A stretch of DNA of 64,000 nucleotides from the NCBI GenBank assembly GCA_034044135.1, contig CP139021.1, forward strand, positions 3,735,635 to 3,799,634. The letters run 5' to 3'. Position 1 is the stretch's first letter; the number at the start of each line of letters is the position of its first letter. Positions 34,879 through 44,351 of this stretch are shown here, piece after piece. The position numbers and the translations under genes were made by a program. This stretch comes from Flammeovirgaceae bacterium SG7u.111 (GTDB lineage Bacteria; Bacteroidota; Bacteroidia; Cytophagales; Flammeovirgaceae). Below the pieces are notes generated by a model. That model had not been told where the DNA came from. It did no database searches and saw only the letters and a list, made by a program, of their open reading frames with translations.

Positions 34879-35496
34879 CTACTCAGCTGGCTCAGCAGCC
34901 TTCTCAGCTTCGTATTTAGCGTTCAAGCCATCAATCACTTGTTGAGTGATATCAATTACGTTATTCTCAGCTCTCCAGAACACTGTACCCGGTACGTAGT
35001 TGATGATCAGGTCGTACTTTGAGTCCATGTTCATGCTGTCAAGATAAGAGTTTATATTCTCAAAAATCTCCTCGTTCAACTTTTGCTCTTCAGCCATCAA
35101 ACCAGCAGAAACAGTTTGTTGGTACTGCTGCAAATCTTGCTGTTTTTTCATGAGGTCTTGCTCAGCAGCAGCAATATCGTTACGAGACATTAGACCCGCT
35201 TGCGCTCTTTGCTCAACGTTTCTAACTTCGTATTGAAGTTTAGTACCTCTTGTTTCCAACTGCTTTCTGATTTTATCACGGTTAACGTTCAGTTTTTCAG
35301 AAGCATCCTCATAAAACTTATAGTAAGTAACAAGGCTGTCGTTGTTGATATAAGCAATTTTCACACTTCCAGCAGGTGTGTCAACACTTCCTGCCGATGC
35401 TGCTTCTCCTTCACTTTTCCCACCAAATACTGTAACATAAAGAGGGATAATTGCTAGCAATACAATTGCACTAAGTATAATTGGTAAATTTTTCAC
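34879..35496 (-). CDS. OmpH/Skp-family periplasmic chaperone-like protein
   Basis: A 205-residue protein with one N-terminal hydrophobic segment (LPIILSAIVLLAIIPLYVTVF) that may be a signal anchor, then VKIAYINNDSLVTYYKFYEDA, a long coiled coil rich in Gln and Lys (residues ~70-150), and a C-terminal KYDLIINYVPGTVFW strand. It shows the OmpH fold seen also at 13819-14343, but with an Ala/Glu-rich tail. It probably holds outer-membrane proteins in the periplasm. The gene is monocistronic with its own terminator. Confidence 0.86.
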   Translation of the reverse strand: MKNLPIILSAIVLLAIIPLYVTVFGGKSEGEAASAGSVDTPAGSVKIAYINNDSLVTYYKFYEDASEKLNVNRDKIRKQLETRGTKLQYEVRNVEQRAQAGLMSRNDIAAAEQDLMKKQQDLQQYQQTVSAGLMAEEQKLNEEIFENINSYLDSMNMDSKYDLIINYVPGTVFWRAENNVIDITQQVIDGLNAKYEAEKAAEPAE

Positions 35497-35596
35497 TTTA
35501 GTTTTCTTTTATTTTCAATATGATAAAATGTGAACAACATAAGTTGTACTAATGATGTAGTACAATATGCAAATCTAATATATTTTCCTCTATTCT

Positions 35597-36949
35597 TTAA
35601 AGGAGGTTGATACCTGTATAGTTAAATGGGCTCACCTTTTTGAGTTCAGCCTTTATTTCTTCCGAAACATTTAGGGTCTCAATGAACTCATGTATGGTTT
35701 TCTCCGTCATTTTCTCGTTTTTCCTCGTCAAGTTTTTCAAGGCCTCATAAGGTTTAGGATATCCTTCCCTTCTCAAAATAGTCTGGATAGCCTCTGCAAC
35801 TACCGCCCAGTTTTCTTCTAGGTCATGGGCAAACTGTGCCTCGTTTATTTGTAACTTGCCCAGCCCTTTTTGCAAAGACTTGATGGCGATGAGTAAATGT
35901 GCATACGGAGAGCCAATGTTCCTCAAAACGGTTGAATCTGTCAAATCTCGTTGAAGCCTAGAGATAGGAAGCTTCGCCGAAAGGTGCTCGAAAATAGCGA
36001 TGGCAAGTCCCAAATTCCCTTCTGCATTTTCAAAGTCGATTGGGTTTACTTTATGGGGCATAGCCGAAGAACCCACTTCGTTTTTGTTAATTTTCTGTTT
36101 GAAATACCTCATGGCAACATATTGCCACACATCCCTGCTAAGGTCGATTAGAATGGTAGAGATACGTTTCAAGTTATCGAACCTTGCTGCTAGATAGTCG
36201 TAGTTTTCAATTTGGGTGGTAAGCCTTGAGCGCTTTAGCCCTAAGCTATCTTTCAAAAAAGCATTGCCAAATTCTTCCCAGTTTACTTCTGGGTAAGCCA
36301 CAAAATGAGCATTGAAGTTACCTGTAGCGCCACCAAACTTGCCTGGGTAAGGAATTTCCGCCAAGGTTTTCAATTGCTCTTCTAGGCGATAAACAAATAC
36401 CCCTATTTCTTTTCCTAGCCTAGTAGGCGAAGCAGGCTGCCCGTGCGTATACGCCAACATCGAAATATTTTTCCAGTCGGAAGCCAAGCCTGACAAGGTT
36501 TTTACTAATTCTGCCAACGCAGGATTTATCACATCTTCAGAAGCCTTTTTCATGCTCAAAGGCACCGATGTATTATTGATATCTTGAGATGTTAGGCCAA
36601 AGTGGATAAACTCTGAATAACCTGGGATATCTAGCTCCTCAAACTTTTCTTTGATGAAATATTCAACCGATTTCACATCGTGGTTGGTCACTTTTTCGTG
36701 CGCCTTCACTTTTTCAGCATCTTCCAAGGTAAAGTTTTCATAAATAGCCCTTAGGGGATGGTAAACCGACTTATCGATGTGCTGGAGCTGTGGAAGTGGA
36801 ACTTCGCAAAGCGCAATAAAATATTCGATTTCGACCAATACTCTGTAACGAATAAGGGCAAATTCTGAAAAATAAGCTCCTAGCTCATTGGTTTTGTTCT
36901 GGTAACGTCCATCAATTGGAGAGATAGCGGTAAGCGCGTTGAGTTCCAT
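35597..36949 (-). CDS. purB: Adenylosuccinate lyase
   Basis: A 450-residue enzyme of the fumarase/aspartase superfamily, from the ATG at 36949 (MELNALTAISPIDGRY). It catalyses two steps of purine synthesis, releasing fumarate from SAICAR and from adenylosuccinate. The superfamily signature is GSSAMPHKVNPIDFENAEG. Active-site His segments are THGQPASPT and EKVTNHDVKSVE. Length and N-terminus match the E. coli-type PurB. It stands alone in the same direction as its neighbours. Confidence 0.96.
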   Translation of the reverse strand: MELNALTAISPIDGRYQNKTNELGAYFSEFALIRYRVLVEIEYFIALCEVPLPQLQHIDKSVYHPLRAIYENFTLEDAEKVKAHEKVTNHDVKSVEYFIKEKFEELDIPGYSEFIHFGLTSQDINNTSVPLSMKKASEDVINPALAELVKTLSGLASDWKNISMLAYTHGQPASPTRLGKEIGVFVYRLEEQLKTLAEIPYPGKFGGATGNFNAHFVAYPEVNWEEFGNAFLKDSLGLKRSRLTTQIENYDYLAARFDNLKRISTILIDLSRDVWQYVAMRYFKQKINKNEVGSSAMPHKVNPIDFENAEGNLGLAIAIFEHLSAKLPISRLQRDLTDSTVLRNIGSPYAHLLIAIKSLQKGLGKLQINEAQFAHDLEENWAVVAEAIQTILRREGYPKPYEALKNLTRKNEKMTEKTIHEFIETLNVSEEIKAELKKVSPFNYTGINLL

Positions 36950-37141
36950 TTCTTTTTTGTTCAAACTGAAATTTTGATTTAAAAGCCCTCGGCAATTTCC
37001 TAAAGTCAAAGGCGAGCTTTGGGTAAAAAATAAAAAAGTCTGGGGTTGCCAGACTCTAATTTTCCACAAAAATACGAAGACTCATTGAATATTTGAGACT
37101 AGAGTTTGTTTAAAATCATGTTAATCGATAAAAAAGCGTTT

Positions 37142-38461
37142 CTATTCGTCCTCCACCCCAAAAAGCCTCTCTATAAAATTCCGTTGCTCACCCCAATAGC
37201 TGTGCTGATAGGTCGCAATCGCATTTATTTTTCTGTAGAATGAGTTTTCTACCTCAGAGCCTCTCGCATTTTTAACCGACCCAATCAACTCTTCCTTGTT
37301 GCCATTTTCAAGAGCTGAATAATGGAATTCATGCCCTTTTATTTCCAAATCTCCCACTTTAAATTCCCTATAACCCAAATGAAGCTTAGGTTTTTTCATG
37401 GAAGTGCTAAACCCAAAAACATCCGCCATTTCATGCTTCTCTCCTTCCCCATCTTCTATTTCTTTTCCCATATACATAAGCCCTCCGCATTCTGCCAAAA
37501 GCTTTCCTCCATTCTCACAAAAGGCACGAACCGAAGCCAACATCGTTTTATTTGCAGCCAACTCTTTTACATACAGCTCTGGGTAGCCCCCCGCCAAGTA
37601 CACCAAATCGGCAGCAGGAAGCTTTTCGTCTTTTAAAGGACTGAAAAAAGTGACTTCCCCAAGCTCTTCAAAAGCATCTAGGTTTTCTTTGTAAAAGAAA
37701 TAAAAGGCTGCATCCTGAGCGATGACAATTCTAAAAGAGGACTTTTTATCTCTTTTAACTAACGTTACTTCAGGCGTTGGTAGCTCGACCTGTGTAACGG
37801 CAAGCAAGCGGTCGATATCCACCGTTTTTTCGATATGGGCAGCGGCTTTTTCAAAAAGAGATTCATATTCAGCCTTTCTTTGGGTATCCAAGCCCAAATG
37901 ACGCGAAGGGATATTTAGTTCTGAGTTTGGAGGAACATAGCCAAGAGCCTCTACGCCTACATCTTCGCAAGCAGCTTTCAAAAAATTGTAATGACTTTCA
38001 GACTTTACAAAATTGAAGACCACCCCTACCAAATTGAGATCGGGATGAAAGTTTTTGAAACCATAGATAATAGGCGCAGCAGAATAAGCCATGGCTCTGG
38101 CATCCATCACCAGTACTACCGGCAGCCCTAACCATAATGAAATCTCGGCACTGCTACCGTTCATGCGCTCAGCTCCATCGAACAAGCCCATCACGCCTTC
38201 GGCTATGGCAACATCGGCAGAGGAACTATACTTGCCCAGCAAATGCTCCAAGTGTTTCTTGCTCGACATGTAACCATCGAGGTTGATGCTTGTTCGCCTG
38301 GCTGCCCTTGAATGATGGATAGTATCCAAATAATCAGGGCCACATTTGAACGGCTGAACTTCCAGCCCTTTATTTTTTAGAAGGCGGAGCAAGCCTAGGG
38401 TAAAAGTAGTTTTACCAGAGTTACTTGATGGCGCAGCCACCAAAAAAGCAGGTTTTGTCAT
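37142..38461 (-). CDS. cobB: Cobyrinate a,c-diamide synthase
   Basis: A 439-residue glutamine-dependent amidase (CobB/CbiA family) that converts cobyrinate to its a,c-diamide in corrinoid synthesis. The N-terminal P-loop is AAPSSNSGKTTFTLGLLR. Lys and Asp residues for ATP use follow in FKCGPDYLDTIHH. The C-terminal half is a class I glutamine amidotransferase with nucleophile Cys in LLAECGGLMYMG and partner His in TYQHSYWG. No other cobalamin gene is present in the window, so it may serve salvage or be part of a scattered pathway. Confidence 0.93.
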   Translation of the reverse strand: MTKPAFLVAAPSSNSGKTTFTLGLLRLLKNKGLEVQPFKCGPDYLDTIHHSRAARRTSINLDGYMSSKKHLEHLLGKYSSSADVAIAEGVMGLFDGAERMNGSSAEISLWLGLPVVLVMDARAMAYSAAPIIYGFKNFHPDLNLVGVVFNFVKSESHYNFLKAACEDVGVEALGYVPPNSELNIPSRHLGLDTQRKAEYESLFEKAAAHIEKTVDIDRLLAVTQVELPTPEVTLVKRDKKSSFRIVIAQDAAFYFFYKENLDAFEELGEVTFFSPLKDEKLPAADLVYLAGGYPELYVKELAANKTMLASVRAFCENGGKLLAECGGLMYMGKEIEDGEGEKHEMADVFGFSTSMKKPKLHLGYREFKVGDLEIKGHEFHYSALENGNKEELIGSVKNARGSEVENSFYRKINAIATYQHSYWGEQRNFIERLFGVEDE

Positions 38462-38498
38462 GTGTTTAGTTCAAATCAGGTTTGCCTTTTCCAACTAA

Positions 38499-39314
38499 TT
38501 ATTGATGGAAAACCATGATTGGCAACTGAGCCAAAAGGGTCATTTTTTTACTTAGGCTTTCGTGGAAAAGGTTATAAAAAAAGTTATGGTGATACGTAAG
38601 CATCGCCAGCAAATCTACATCTTTCTTTCTAATATATTCCTTCAGCGCTTCCTCTACTCCTGAACCTTTTACTTGCTTAAACTTCACATCCACCGAAGTC
38701 CCAAATTGCTTGGAAATACTTGCTCGGAAATCTTTAATCAAGTTCACGTCTTCAACAATAGAACCGTGGGCTACATGTAAAACGGTCACCCTTGCTCCTA
38801 CATGCTGGGCATATCCTACCAATTGCATTATGCTAGCCTTTTCACCTTTCTTATGCTCACTTGCAAATACAATATGCTTCTGGACAGTATCATAATAATC
38901 TGAAGGAACAGAAAGAATTGGGATATCACAATCTTCCATAATGTTGCTTGTGTTGCTTCCAAACAGATAGTCCCCTAGGCCAGAAGTACCATCTGTCCCC
39001 ATCACCAGCAGGTCGTACTCTTTTTTAGTAGCAATTTTTACAATATCATCCATCTCGGCTTTCCTCACCAAAGCATCACAGCTTATACCAAAAGATTTTT
39101 CTGTCTCCTCACAAATATTTTCAATTTGAGCAATGGCTGCCGCTTTGGTTTGAAGCATTTCATCTGTAGCAAAATCTTCGGTTTCCATAGCTGGCAAACC
39201 AGGTTCTAAATGGAGCAAGGTTAAGAAACCATTGGTTTTTTGGATGATATTCGCAGCAAAGTTGATAGCATTCAACGACGCTTCACCGAGATCTATAGGG
39301 CATATGATTCTCAT
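38499..39314 (-). CDS. Universal stress protein with two tandem UspA domains
   Basis: A 271-residue cytoplasmic protein from the ATG at 39314 (MRIICPIDLGEASLN). Two UspA domains of ~140 residues each are visible. The first ends with the nucleotide-binding pattern VMGTDGTSGLGDYLFGSNTSNI (G2xG9xG type). The second starts at KHIVFASEHKKGEKA and keeps the fold but lacks a clear glycine loop (LLAMLTYHHNFFYNLFHES), so it may not bind ATP. Such tandem proteins respond to starvation and other stress. It is a single gene. Confidence 0.9.
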   Translation of the reverse strand: MRIICPIDLGEASLNAINFAANIIQKTNGFLTLLHLEPGLPAMETEDFATDEMLQTKAAAIAQIENICEETEKSFGISCDALVRKAEMDDIVKIATKKEYDLLVMGTDGTSGLGDYLFGSNTSNIMEDCDIPILSVPSDYYDTVQKHIVFASEHKKGEKASIMQLVGYAQHVGARVTVLHVAHGSIVEDVNLIKDFRASISKQFGTSVDVKFKQVKGSGVEEALKEYIRKKDVDLLAMLTYHHNFFYNLFHESLSKKMTLLAQLPIMVFHQ

Positions 39315-39477
39315 GGTTGTAGAGTTAAGGTAAAAAATGGAGTTACGTTTACTTACTTCAATATAAGGAACACCTACTTCCAAAACAATTAAAGTTGGTA
39401 CTCGGTTGGGTATCGCAAAAAATCATTTTTAAACCCTAAATCTTTTGCCATACTAAAGGTTATTCCCAAACAGCTTC

Positions 39478-41121
39478 TTACAAAACCAATCTTTTTTCAT
39501 CTAGTAGATCTAAGATAAACTGATCTCTATCATACACATCCTCTTTAAAATACACTTGCCCGTTGCTTTCCACCCCTGCTGTCCAGTAGAGCAAAAGCAC
39601 GTCGAGAGGTTTGGGAAGGCGTACATTTGTCAGGTCACCTTTCGCTATCACTTTATTAATCTCTTCTTCCGACCATTTTGCATCATCTGCCAATAAATGT
39701 TTTGCCAACATAAGCGGATCTTTTACTCTTATACATCCATGGCTAAAAGCTCTTGATGCCCTAGAAAACAGGCTCTTACTTGGAGTATCATGAAGGTAGA
39801 CCGAATGTGAGTTGGGAAATATGAATTTGACCCTACCCAAAGCATTATGCGGACCTGGAGTTTGAACTACTTGGTAAGGCAAGTAGTTTTTTTGCAATTG
39901 GCTAGGCGTAAGCACCGACTGCGGATATTTTTTGCCCGAATTGTCCATCAACACCATATTGTTTTTAGCTAAATAGCCAGGATCTTTCCTCATTTTGGGA
40001 ATAGTTTCATTCGCCAAAATACCCGAAGGAATCGTCCAAGTAGGGTTCAAAACCAAATAGCTCATTTTACCTCTAAAAACAGGCGTTTTATGGTATGGCT
40101 TTCCTACCATTACTTCTGTTCGCCAAACCTCTTTGTTATCTTTGGTAAGAAAAAGCTCAAAACCTGCGATATTTACCAACAGAAAATCATTGCCCAAGTT
40201 ACCTGTCACCCACCTTGCCCTCTCCAAATTCACCCTAATCTGATTGACACGCTGTATGGCAGTAACATTCAACGAAGCCAAAGTTCCTTTACCTACGGCG
40301 CTGTCCAGATCTAGTCCGTACACTTGCTGGAACTTCACTACTCCTTGGGCTAACTTCTTATCGAAGTAAGTAGTGGGCACATCGCTTTCCATGAGCGTAT
40401 CAAGTACAAACCCTTCCACAAAAAGCCTTCTTCGCACTGCTGGAACTCGTTTATCGTCCATGCCCGGCTTCAAGGTCTCTCCATCTTCTATCTGTTGCCA
40501 ACCACCTTTATCTACAATCACCCTATAGTGTTCCAACTGCTTTTTTAGATTTGTATAAACTGGTGTTTGTGGTTTAAGACCATCTAATTTTTCCGTAATA
40601 CCCCCTTTTGCAATCACATCGTCCAACCTGTTAAGGGTATCTGCCCCAAAGCGTTTCTTTTCCAAGTTCCAATCAGAATCTAACGATACAGGGTCAACCT
40701 TACCATTGTAAAGATGGCTAGCGTACAACAATACCCCATCAGTTAACAAAATATCCAAAAACACAGCGTCTTTTGCCGTATTGTTTTGCCTTGACCTGTA
40801 CTTCAGTATTTTTGAAAGATGATAGTCCTCAGGATTGAGCCCTTCCTTATATGCACCTTTGATAGAAGCAATTGCTTGGGCAACTGTATTTGGGTCCGTC
40901 CATGCCGGGACATATTCTCTAAAAGCATAAAAAGCGGGAATTACTTTTTTGGAAAACAAGTGAGTCCCTGCTACGGCAATAGAATCACTTTTTTCATATG
41001 CTTTCAACACACTTTTCATCTGAGCAACTAACTCATCCTGTCCCAACATTCGATCTTGTGCATGTATATTTGGAAGAATGGAAATACTAAAAAACAAGAT
41101 AAAGAAAATTAATCGTTTCAT
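39478..41121 (-). CDS. L,D-transpeptidase, YcbB/LdtD type
   Basis: A 547-residue exported enzyme from the ATG at 41121, giving a signal peptide (MKRLIFFILFFSISILPNIHA). Layout: an N-terminal scaffold domain, a peptidoglycan-binding domain (DKRVPAVRRRLFVEGFV ... FQQVYGLDLDSAVGKGTLASLN), and a YkuD catalytic domain with the nucleophile motif FSHGCIRVKDP. It forms 3-3 cross-links in peptidoglycan. Domain order and size match YcbB. The reading extends upstream to 41178, but the signal peptide fixes the start. Confidence 0.92.
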   Translation of the reverse strand: MKRLIFFILFFSISILPNIHAQDRMLGQDELVAQMKSVLKAYEKSDSIAVAGTHLFSKKVIPAFYAFREYVPAWTDPNTVAQAIASIKGAYKEGLNPEDYHLSKILKYRSRQNNTAKDAVFLDILLTDGVLLYASHLYNGKVDPVSLDSDWNLEKKRFGADTLNRLDDVIAKGGITEKLDGLKPQTPVYTNLKKQLEHYRVIVDKGGWQQIEDGETLKPGMDDKRVPAVRRRLFVEGFVLDTLMESDVPTTYFDKKLAQGVVKFQQVYGLDLDSAVGKGTLASLNVTAIQRVNQIRVNLERARWVTGNLGNDFLLVNIAGFELFLTKDNKEVWRTEVMVGKPYHKTPVFRGKMSYLVLNPTWTIPSGILANETIPKMRKDPGYLAKNNMVLMDNSGKKYPQSVLTPSQLQKNYLPYQVVQTPGPHNALGRVKFIFPNSHSVYLHDTPSKSLFSRASRAFSHGCIRVKDPLMLAKHLLADDAKWSEEEINKVIAKGDLTNVRLPKPLDVLLLYWTAGVESNGQVYFKEDVYDRDQFILDLLDEKRLVL

Positions 41122-41844
41122 AAATTTTATACAGCTTTTCACAAAAGCATTCTTCTTATATTTATTTAAATATTTCACTGATAATCAAACACTAAACTAC
41201 TTAAAAAGCTTGCTTTTAATAGTGTTCTGAAGGTATGGGAAAATAGTAATTTTAAAATTCAACAGGTTAAGAAATTATGAATAATCAAAATAAAGATATT
41301 AACTTTGCACTATTGAGTAAGTCTAGCATAATAGTTTAAAAGGAATAGATATGTAGATATGGTTTGAGAATAAAACTTTTCACAACTATCTACTCCTGAA
41401 TTGAGTTATTTTGTTATAATTACAATTGAGAGTCAAAAATACAATCATCAACTCTCTTAAGTGGTTTTAAAAACTAGTCTTAATTGACAGTTTAATGTAA
41501 CTTAAGCAAAATGGCAATTGACTTTTTTTGTTTTTAAGCAATTCGCCAATCAAATCTACCACTCTATTTGGTTAGCAACCTTTTGGCTAACACAAAAAAA
41601 CGTAACTCAGCTTTTTTTCAGGAATTTTATCTACTTTTTCCAAAATAAACAGGAGATAAAAAGTTAAATAAATATACCATTTTTAAAATTCCATGAAAGA
41701 CAGAAAAACTAACTCTAATACTAATATTCTACTAACAAAAATATCAAGAACAAACTTGCGCAAGATAATTTATCTAGACTTTATCGACGCAGCTTTTATT
41801 TATAAGCAAAAGGGGTTACTTTAACACTGTTAAAAGATTAAACT
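41122..41844. other. Long AT-rich intergenic region between divergent genes
   Basis: About 720 bp, among the most AT-rich DNA in the window, between the L,D-transpeptidase and the small 41845 gene. No frame looks coding. I found no tRNA, repeat family member or clear hairpin. It could hold long untranslated leaders or a small RNA. Confidence 0.5.
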
Positions 41845-42039
41845 ATGGATCCAGAGAAAAGAGTTGCGGAAAAATATAAAGGAATCAGCATGGATGACGT
41901 AAATGTTGACAAACTTGAAAAAGATATCCGTGAAGTAGTGAAGGAAAGAAAATTAGGGCTTGTTCGTGAAATGCTTGCATCCATGGGCTCGGTACCCAAA
42001 GAAGTATATAACTTCCTCAAAAAAGTAAAAATAGACTAG
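41845..42039 (+). CDS. Small hypothetical cytoplasmic protein (64 residues)
   Basis: A highly charged, helical 64-residue protein: MDPEKRVAEKYKGISMDD, then a Lys/Glu helix and a C-terminal EVYNFLKKVKID. It has no Cys, signal peptide or membrane segment. I know no family for it. Support for a real gene is a clean amphipathic composition and a perfect 44-bp palindromic terminator 27 bp after its stop. It could be a small regulatory or binding protein. Confidence 0.7.
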   Translation: MDPEKRVAEKYKGISMDDVNVDKLEKDIREVVKERKLGLVREMLASMGSVPKEVYNFLKKVKID

Positions 42040-42066
42040 ATTTAAGCCTAATAAAATCAAGTTTTT

Positions 42067-42110
42067 AACAAAGACAAGCGCACTTTCTAGAAAGTGCGCT
42101 TGTCTTTGTT
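42067..42110. terminator. Perfect 44-bp palindromic terminator
   Basis: Two 22-bp arms with no loop (42067-42088 and 42089-42110), starting AACAAAGACAAGCGCACTTT. It lies between the convergent genes at 41845 and 42128 and probably serves both. Confidence 0.9.
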
Positions 42111-42127
42111 TGTGACGATATATTTCC

Positions 42128-42745
42128 TTATTTGCCTCCCCCTTTTTCCTTTAGAAAAATAACTTTCATAAGCTCTTCAAAATCCAAGGCTTTTGTGTAA
42201 AGCCTATCAGAATAGATATTGGCCATAAAACGGATATAACTTGGCTTATCGTCAATAAGCACATGTTCAATAATAATATTCCCATACACTTGATCTAGCA
42301 AGCCCGAGGATTCGTAGCTCTTTCTGGCAGGTGGCTTCAAATAGTATTTTTCTACAGTTTCCACATAATTTGGGCGGTCGTAGATTTTTCTGTCCGACAC
42401 ACACAACCTGTACCCGATGTTTAATACTTGATCTTTAAAATAATCGAACAAGTGTTGGAAATCGTGGGTAGTATAAAGTTGGTTGAACGTTATGGCAAAC
42501 CCATTGGCATATTTTGATGAAAGTACATGCACCCACCAGTTTTTGGTGAGCTGTTGCTTCTTCAACTGATAGTTCTCATAAATTTCATAAAGAACAGACT
42601 TATAGGTAGATTGGTTGAGCCATTTAAAGTACCTACCTTTTTCGTTCATACTCCTGATGAGCGCTTCAGATACCAAAGGCTCTTTCGAAGTTGCTACCTC
42701 CGGCTCTGGAAACAATTGCTTAACTAATTTACTGAAGTAACTCAT
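42128..42745 (-). CDS. Hypothetical protein, 205 residues
   Basis: A soluble 205-residue protein with aromatic-rich sequence (YFKWLNQSTYKSVLYEIYENYQ, NWWVHVLSSKYANGFAITF) and a closing Lys/Gly tail. It has no signal peptide, membrane segment or known motif. It lies downstream of nqrE on the same strand, but a terminator separates them, so it is probably transcribed on its own. Not recognised. Confidence 0.65.
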   Translation of the reverse strand: MSYFSKLVKQLFPEPEVATSKEPLVSEALIRSMNEKGRYFKWLNQSTYKSVLYEIYENYQLKKQQLTKNWWVHVLSSKYANGFAITFNQLYTTHDFQHLFDYFKDQVLNIGYRLCVSDRKIYDRPNYVETVEKYYLKPPARKSYESSGLLDQVYGNIIIEHVLIDDKPSYIRFMANIYSDRLYTKALDFEELMKVIFLKEKGGGK

Positions 42746-42881
42746 TAATTAAATACTGCTTAGTGAATAAAACTTGGCGAAAAATCTCTTTTCAGATACT
42801 ACTCGCAACATTAATCAACCATCAAGTACCTAATTTTACAATTCAATTCAAAGTAAATGGTTCAAATAAATTAATAAAAAA

Positions 42882-42908
42882 AAGGCATCGCAATAAACAC
42901 GATGCCTT
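42882..42908 (-). terminator. Terminator of the nqrABCDE operon
   Basis: Inverted repeat AAGGCATCG ... CGATGCCTT followed by a T-rich run on the minus strand, 26 bp past the nqrE stop. Confidence 0.85.
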
Positions 42909-42933
42909 CCTTAAAAATATTGTAATCAATTCC

Positions 42934-43557
42934 TTAGATAGAAATCCCCATAAACGACATAAACGCCAAGCCCATAAGACCTGTAATAATGAACGTTATA
43001 CCCAATCCTCTTAAAGGGGCAGGTACATTTGAATATTTCATTTTCTCACGAATTGCTGCAAGAGCGATAATGGCTAATAACCATCCTATTCCAGATGAAA
43101 ATCCAAAAACAGTTGCTTCTGAGAAAGAGTAGCCTCTTGGTACCATAAAAAGAGAAGAACCAAGAATAGCACAGTTTACAGCGATAAGTGGCAAGAAGAT
43201 ACCCAAAGAACCATAAAGAGCTGGTGAAAACTTCTCAATACTCATTTCTACAAGCTGAACCATTGCTGCAATAACTGCAATGAACATGATGTATTGCAGG
43301 AAGCTCAAATCAACTCTTGCAAATTGCTCCCCTACGCCAGGCAACCAACGCAAAGCGCCTTCTTTCAAAATTAATTCGTAGATCAACCAGTTTACAGGCA
43401 CTGTGATTGTCAATACGAAAATCACTGCTATACCAAGCCCCATAGCAGTCGATACTTTCTTAGAAACGGCAAGGTAAGAACACATTCCCAAGAAGTAGGC
43501 AAATACCATGTTCTCGATGAAAATTGATTTTATTCCTAGGTTGAATAACTCTAACAT
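42934..43557 (-). CDS. nqrE: Na+-translocating NADH:quinone reductase subunit E
   Basis: A 207-residue membrane subunit with six helices. The conserved cysteines in half-membrane helices ([13 protein letters not shown] near residue 26, [11 protein letters not shown] near residue 120) supply, with those of NqrD, the intramembrane iron-sulfur ligands. It starts 52 bp after nqrD and ends the operon. It resembles NqrD, consistent with the known pseudo-symmetry of the pair. Confidence 0.96.
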   Translation of the reverse strand: MLELFNLGIKSIFIENMVFAYFLGMCSYLAVSKKVSTAMGLGIAVIFVLTITVPVNWLIYELILKEGALRWLPGVGEQFARVDLSFLQYIMFIAVIAAMVQLVEMSIEKFSPALYGSLGIFLPLIAVNCAILGSSLFMVPRGYSFSEATVFGFSSGIGWLLAIIALAAIREKMKYSNVPAPLRGLGITFIITGLMGLAFMSFMGISI

Positions 43558-43609
43558 GACCTAATGTTTTATTGATTGTAAATCTTATCTATTTCTTACT
43601 TCGGTTATT

Positions 43610-44284
43610 CTAATTATGCTCAACATAACCATTTCTCCATCTCTGTACCCATATAATGATACCGATAAGGATAAATGCACCTACCGGAGAGGTCATCAAA
43701 CCGTTAGTTGGGAAGTTATCAATTCCAATAGCTTCAAACACTTTGAAATCGAACAATGACCCAGAACCTAGCAATTCCCTGAAGAAAGCTACTGCCAAGA
43801 TCACCCAAGCATAACCAAATGAACTTCCAAAACCATCAAGTACCGAATCGTAAGGTTTATTTGCCATGGCAAACGCTTCCAAACGGCCCATTACTATACA
43901 GTTGGTTATAATAAGACCAACATATACACCTACTACTTTAGATACTTCATAAAGATAGGCTTTCAATATTTGGTCAACCAATACTACCAATGATGCAACA
44001 ATGGCCAACTGAACAATGATCCTGATTCGCTGAGGAATAAGGTTCCTTATGGCAGAGATGATCAAGTTAGAGAAAACTACCACAAACATTACAGCGATGG
44101 ACATTACCAAGGTAGGCTCTAGTTTGGCTGTTACCGCCAAGGCAGAACAAATACCCAATACCTGCACTGTAATGGGGTTATCGTCATCTAGAGGATCCGA
44201 TACAATTTTCCTTCTTCTTTTGGAGAATAAGGCTTCGGACTGTTTTTGAACCTTTACTTCCGTATCTAGGGCTTCTGTACTCAT
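43610..44284 (-). CDS. nqrD: Na+-translocating NADH:quinone reductase subunit D
   Basis: A 224-residue membrane subunit. A basic N-terminal extension of ~35 residues precedes six helices. Conserved cysteines occur in VQVLGICSALAVT and GLIITNCIVMGR, matching the iron-sulfur ligands shared with NqrE. It lies 67 bp downstream of nqrC. Part of the sodium pump that oxidises NADH and reduces quinone. Confidence 0.95.
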   Translation of the reverse strand: MSTEALDTEVKVQKQSEALFSKRRRKIVSDPLDDDNPITVQVLGICSALAVTAKLEPTLVMSIAVMFVVVFSNLIISAIRNLIPQRIRIIVQLAIVASLVVLVDQILKAYLYEVSKVVGVYVGLIITNCIVMGRLEAFAMANKPYDSVLDGFGSSFGYAWVILAVAFFRELLGSGSLFDFKVFEAIGIDNFPTNGLMTSPVGAFILIGIIIWVQRWRNGYVEHN

Positions 44285-44351
44285 TTCAGATTCGAGATTT
44301 AGGATTAATTATTTTAATATCTTAAAAATGGGAAAACCAAGATTAAGAAGC

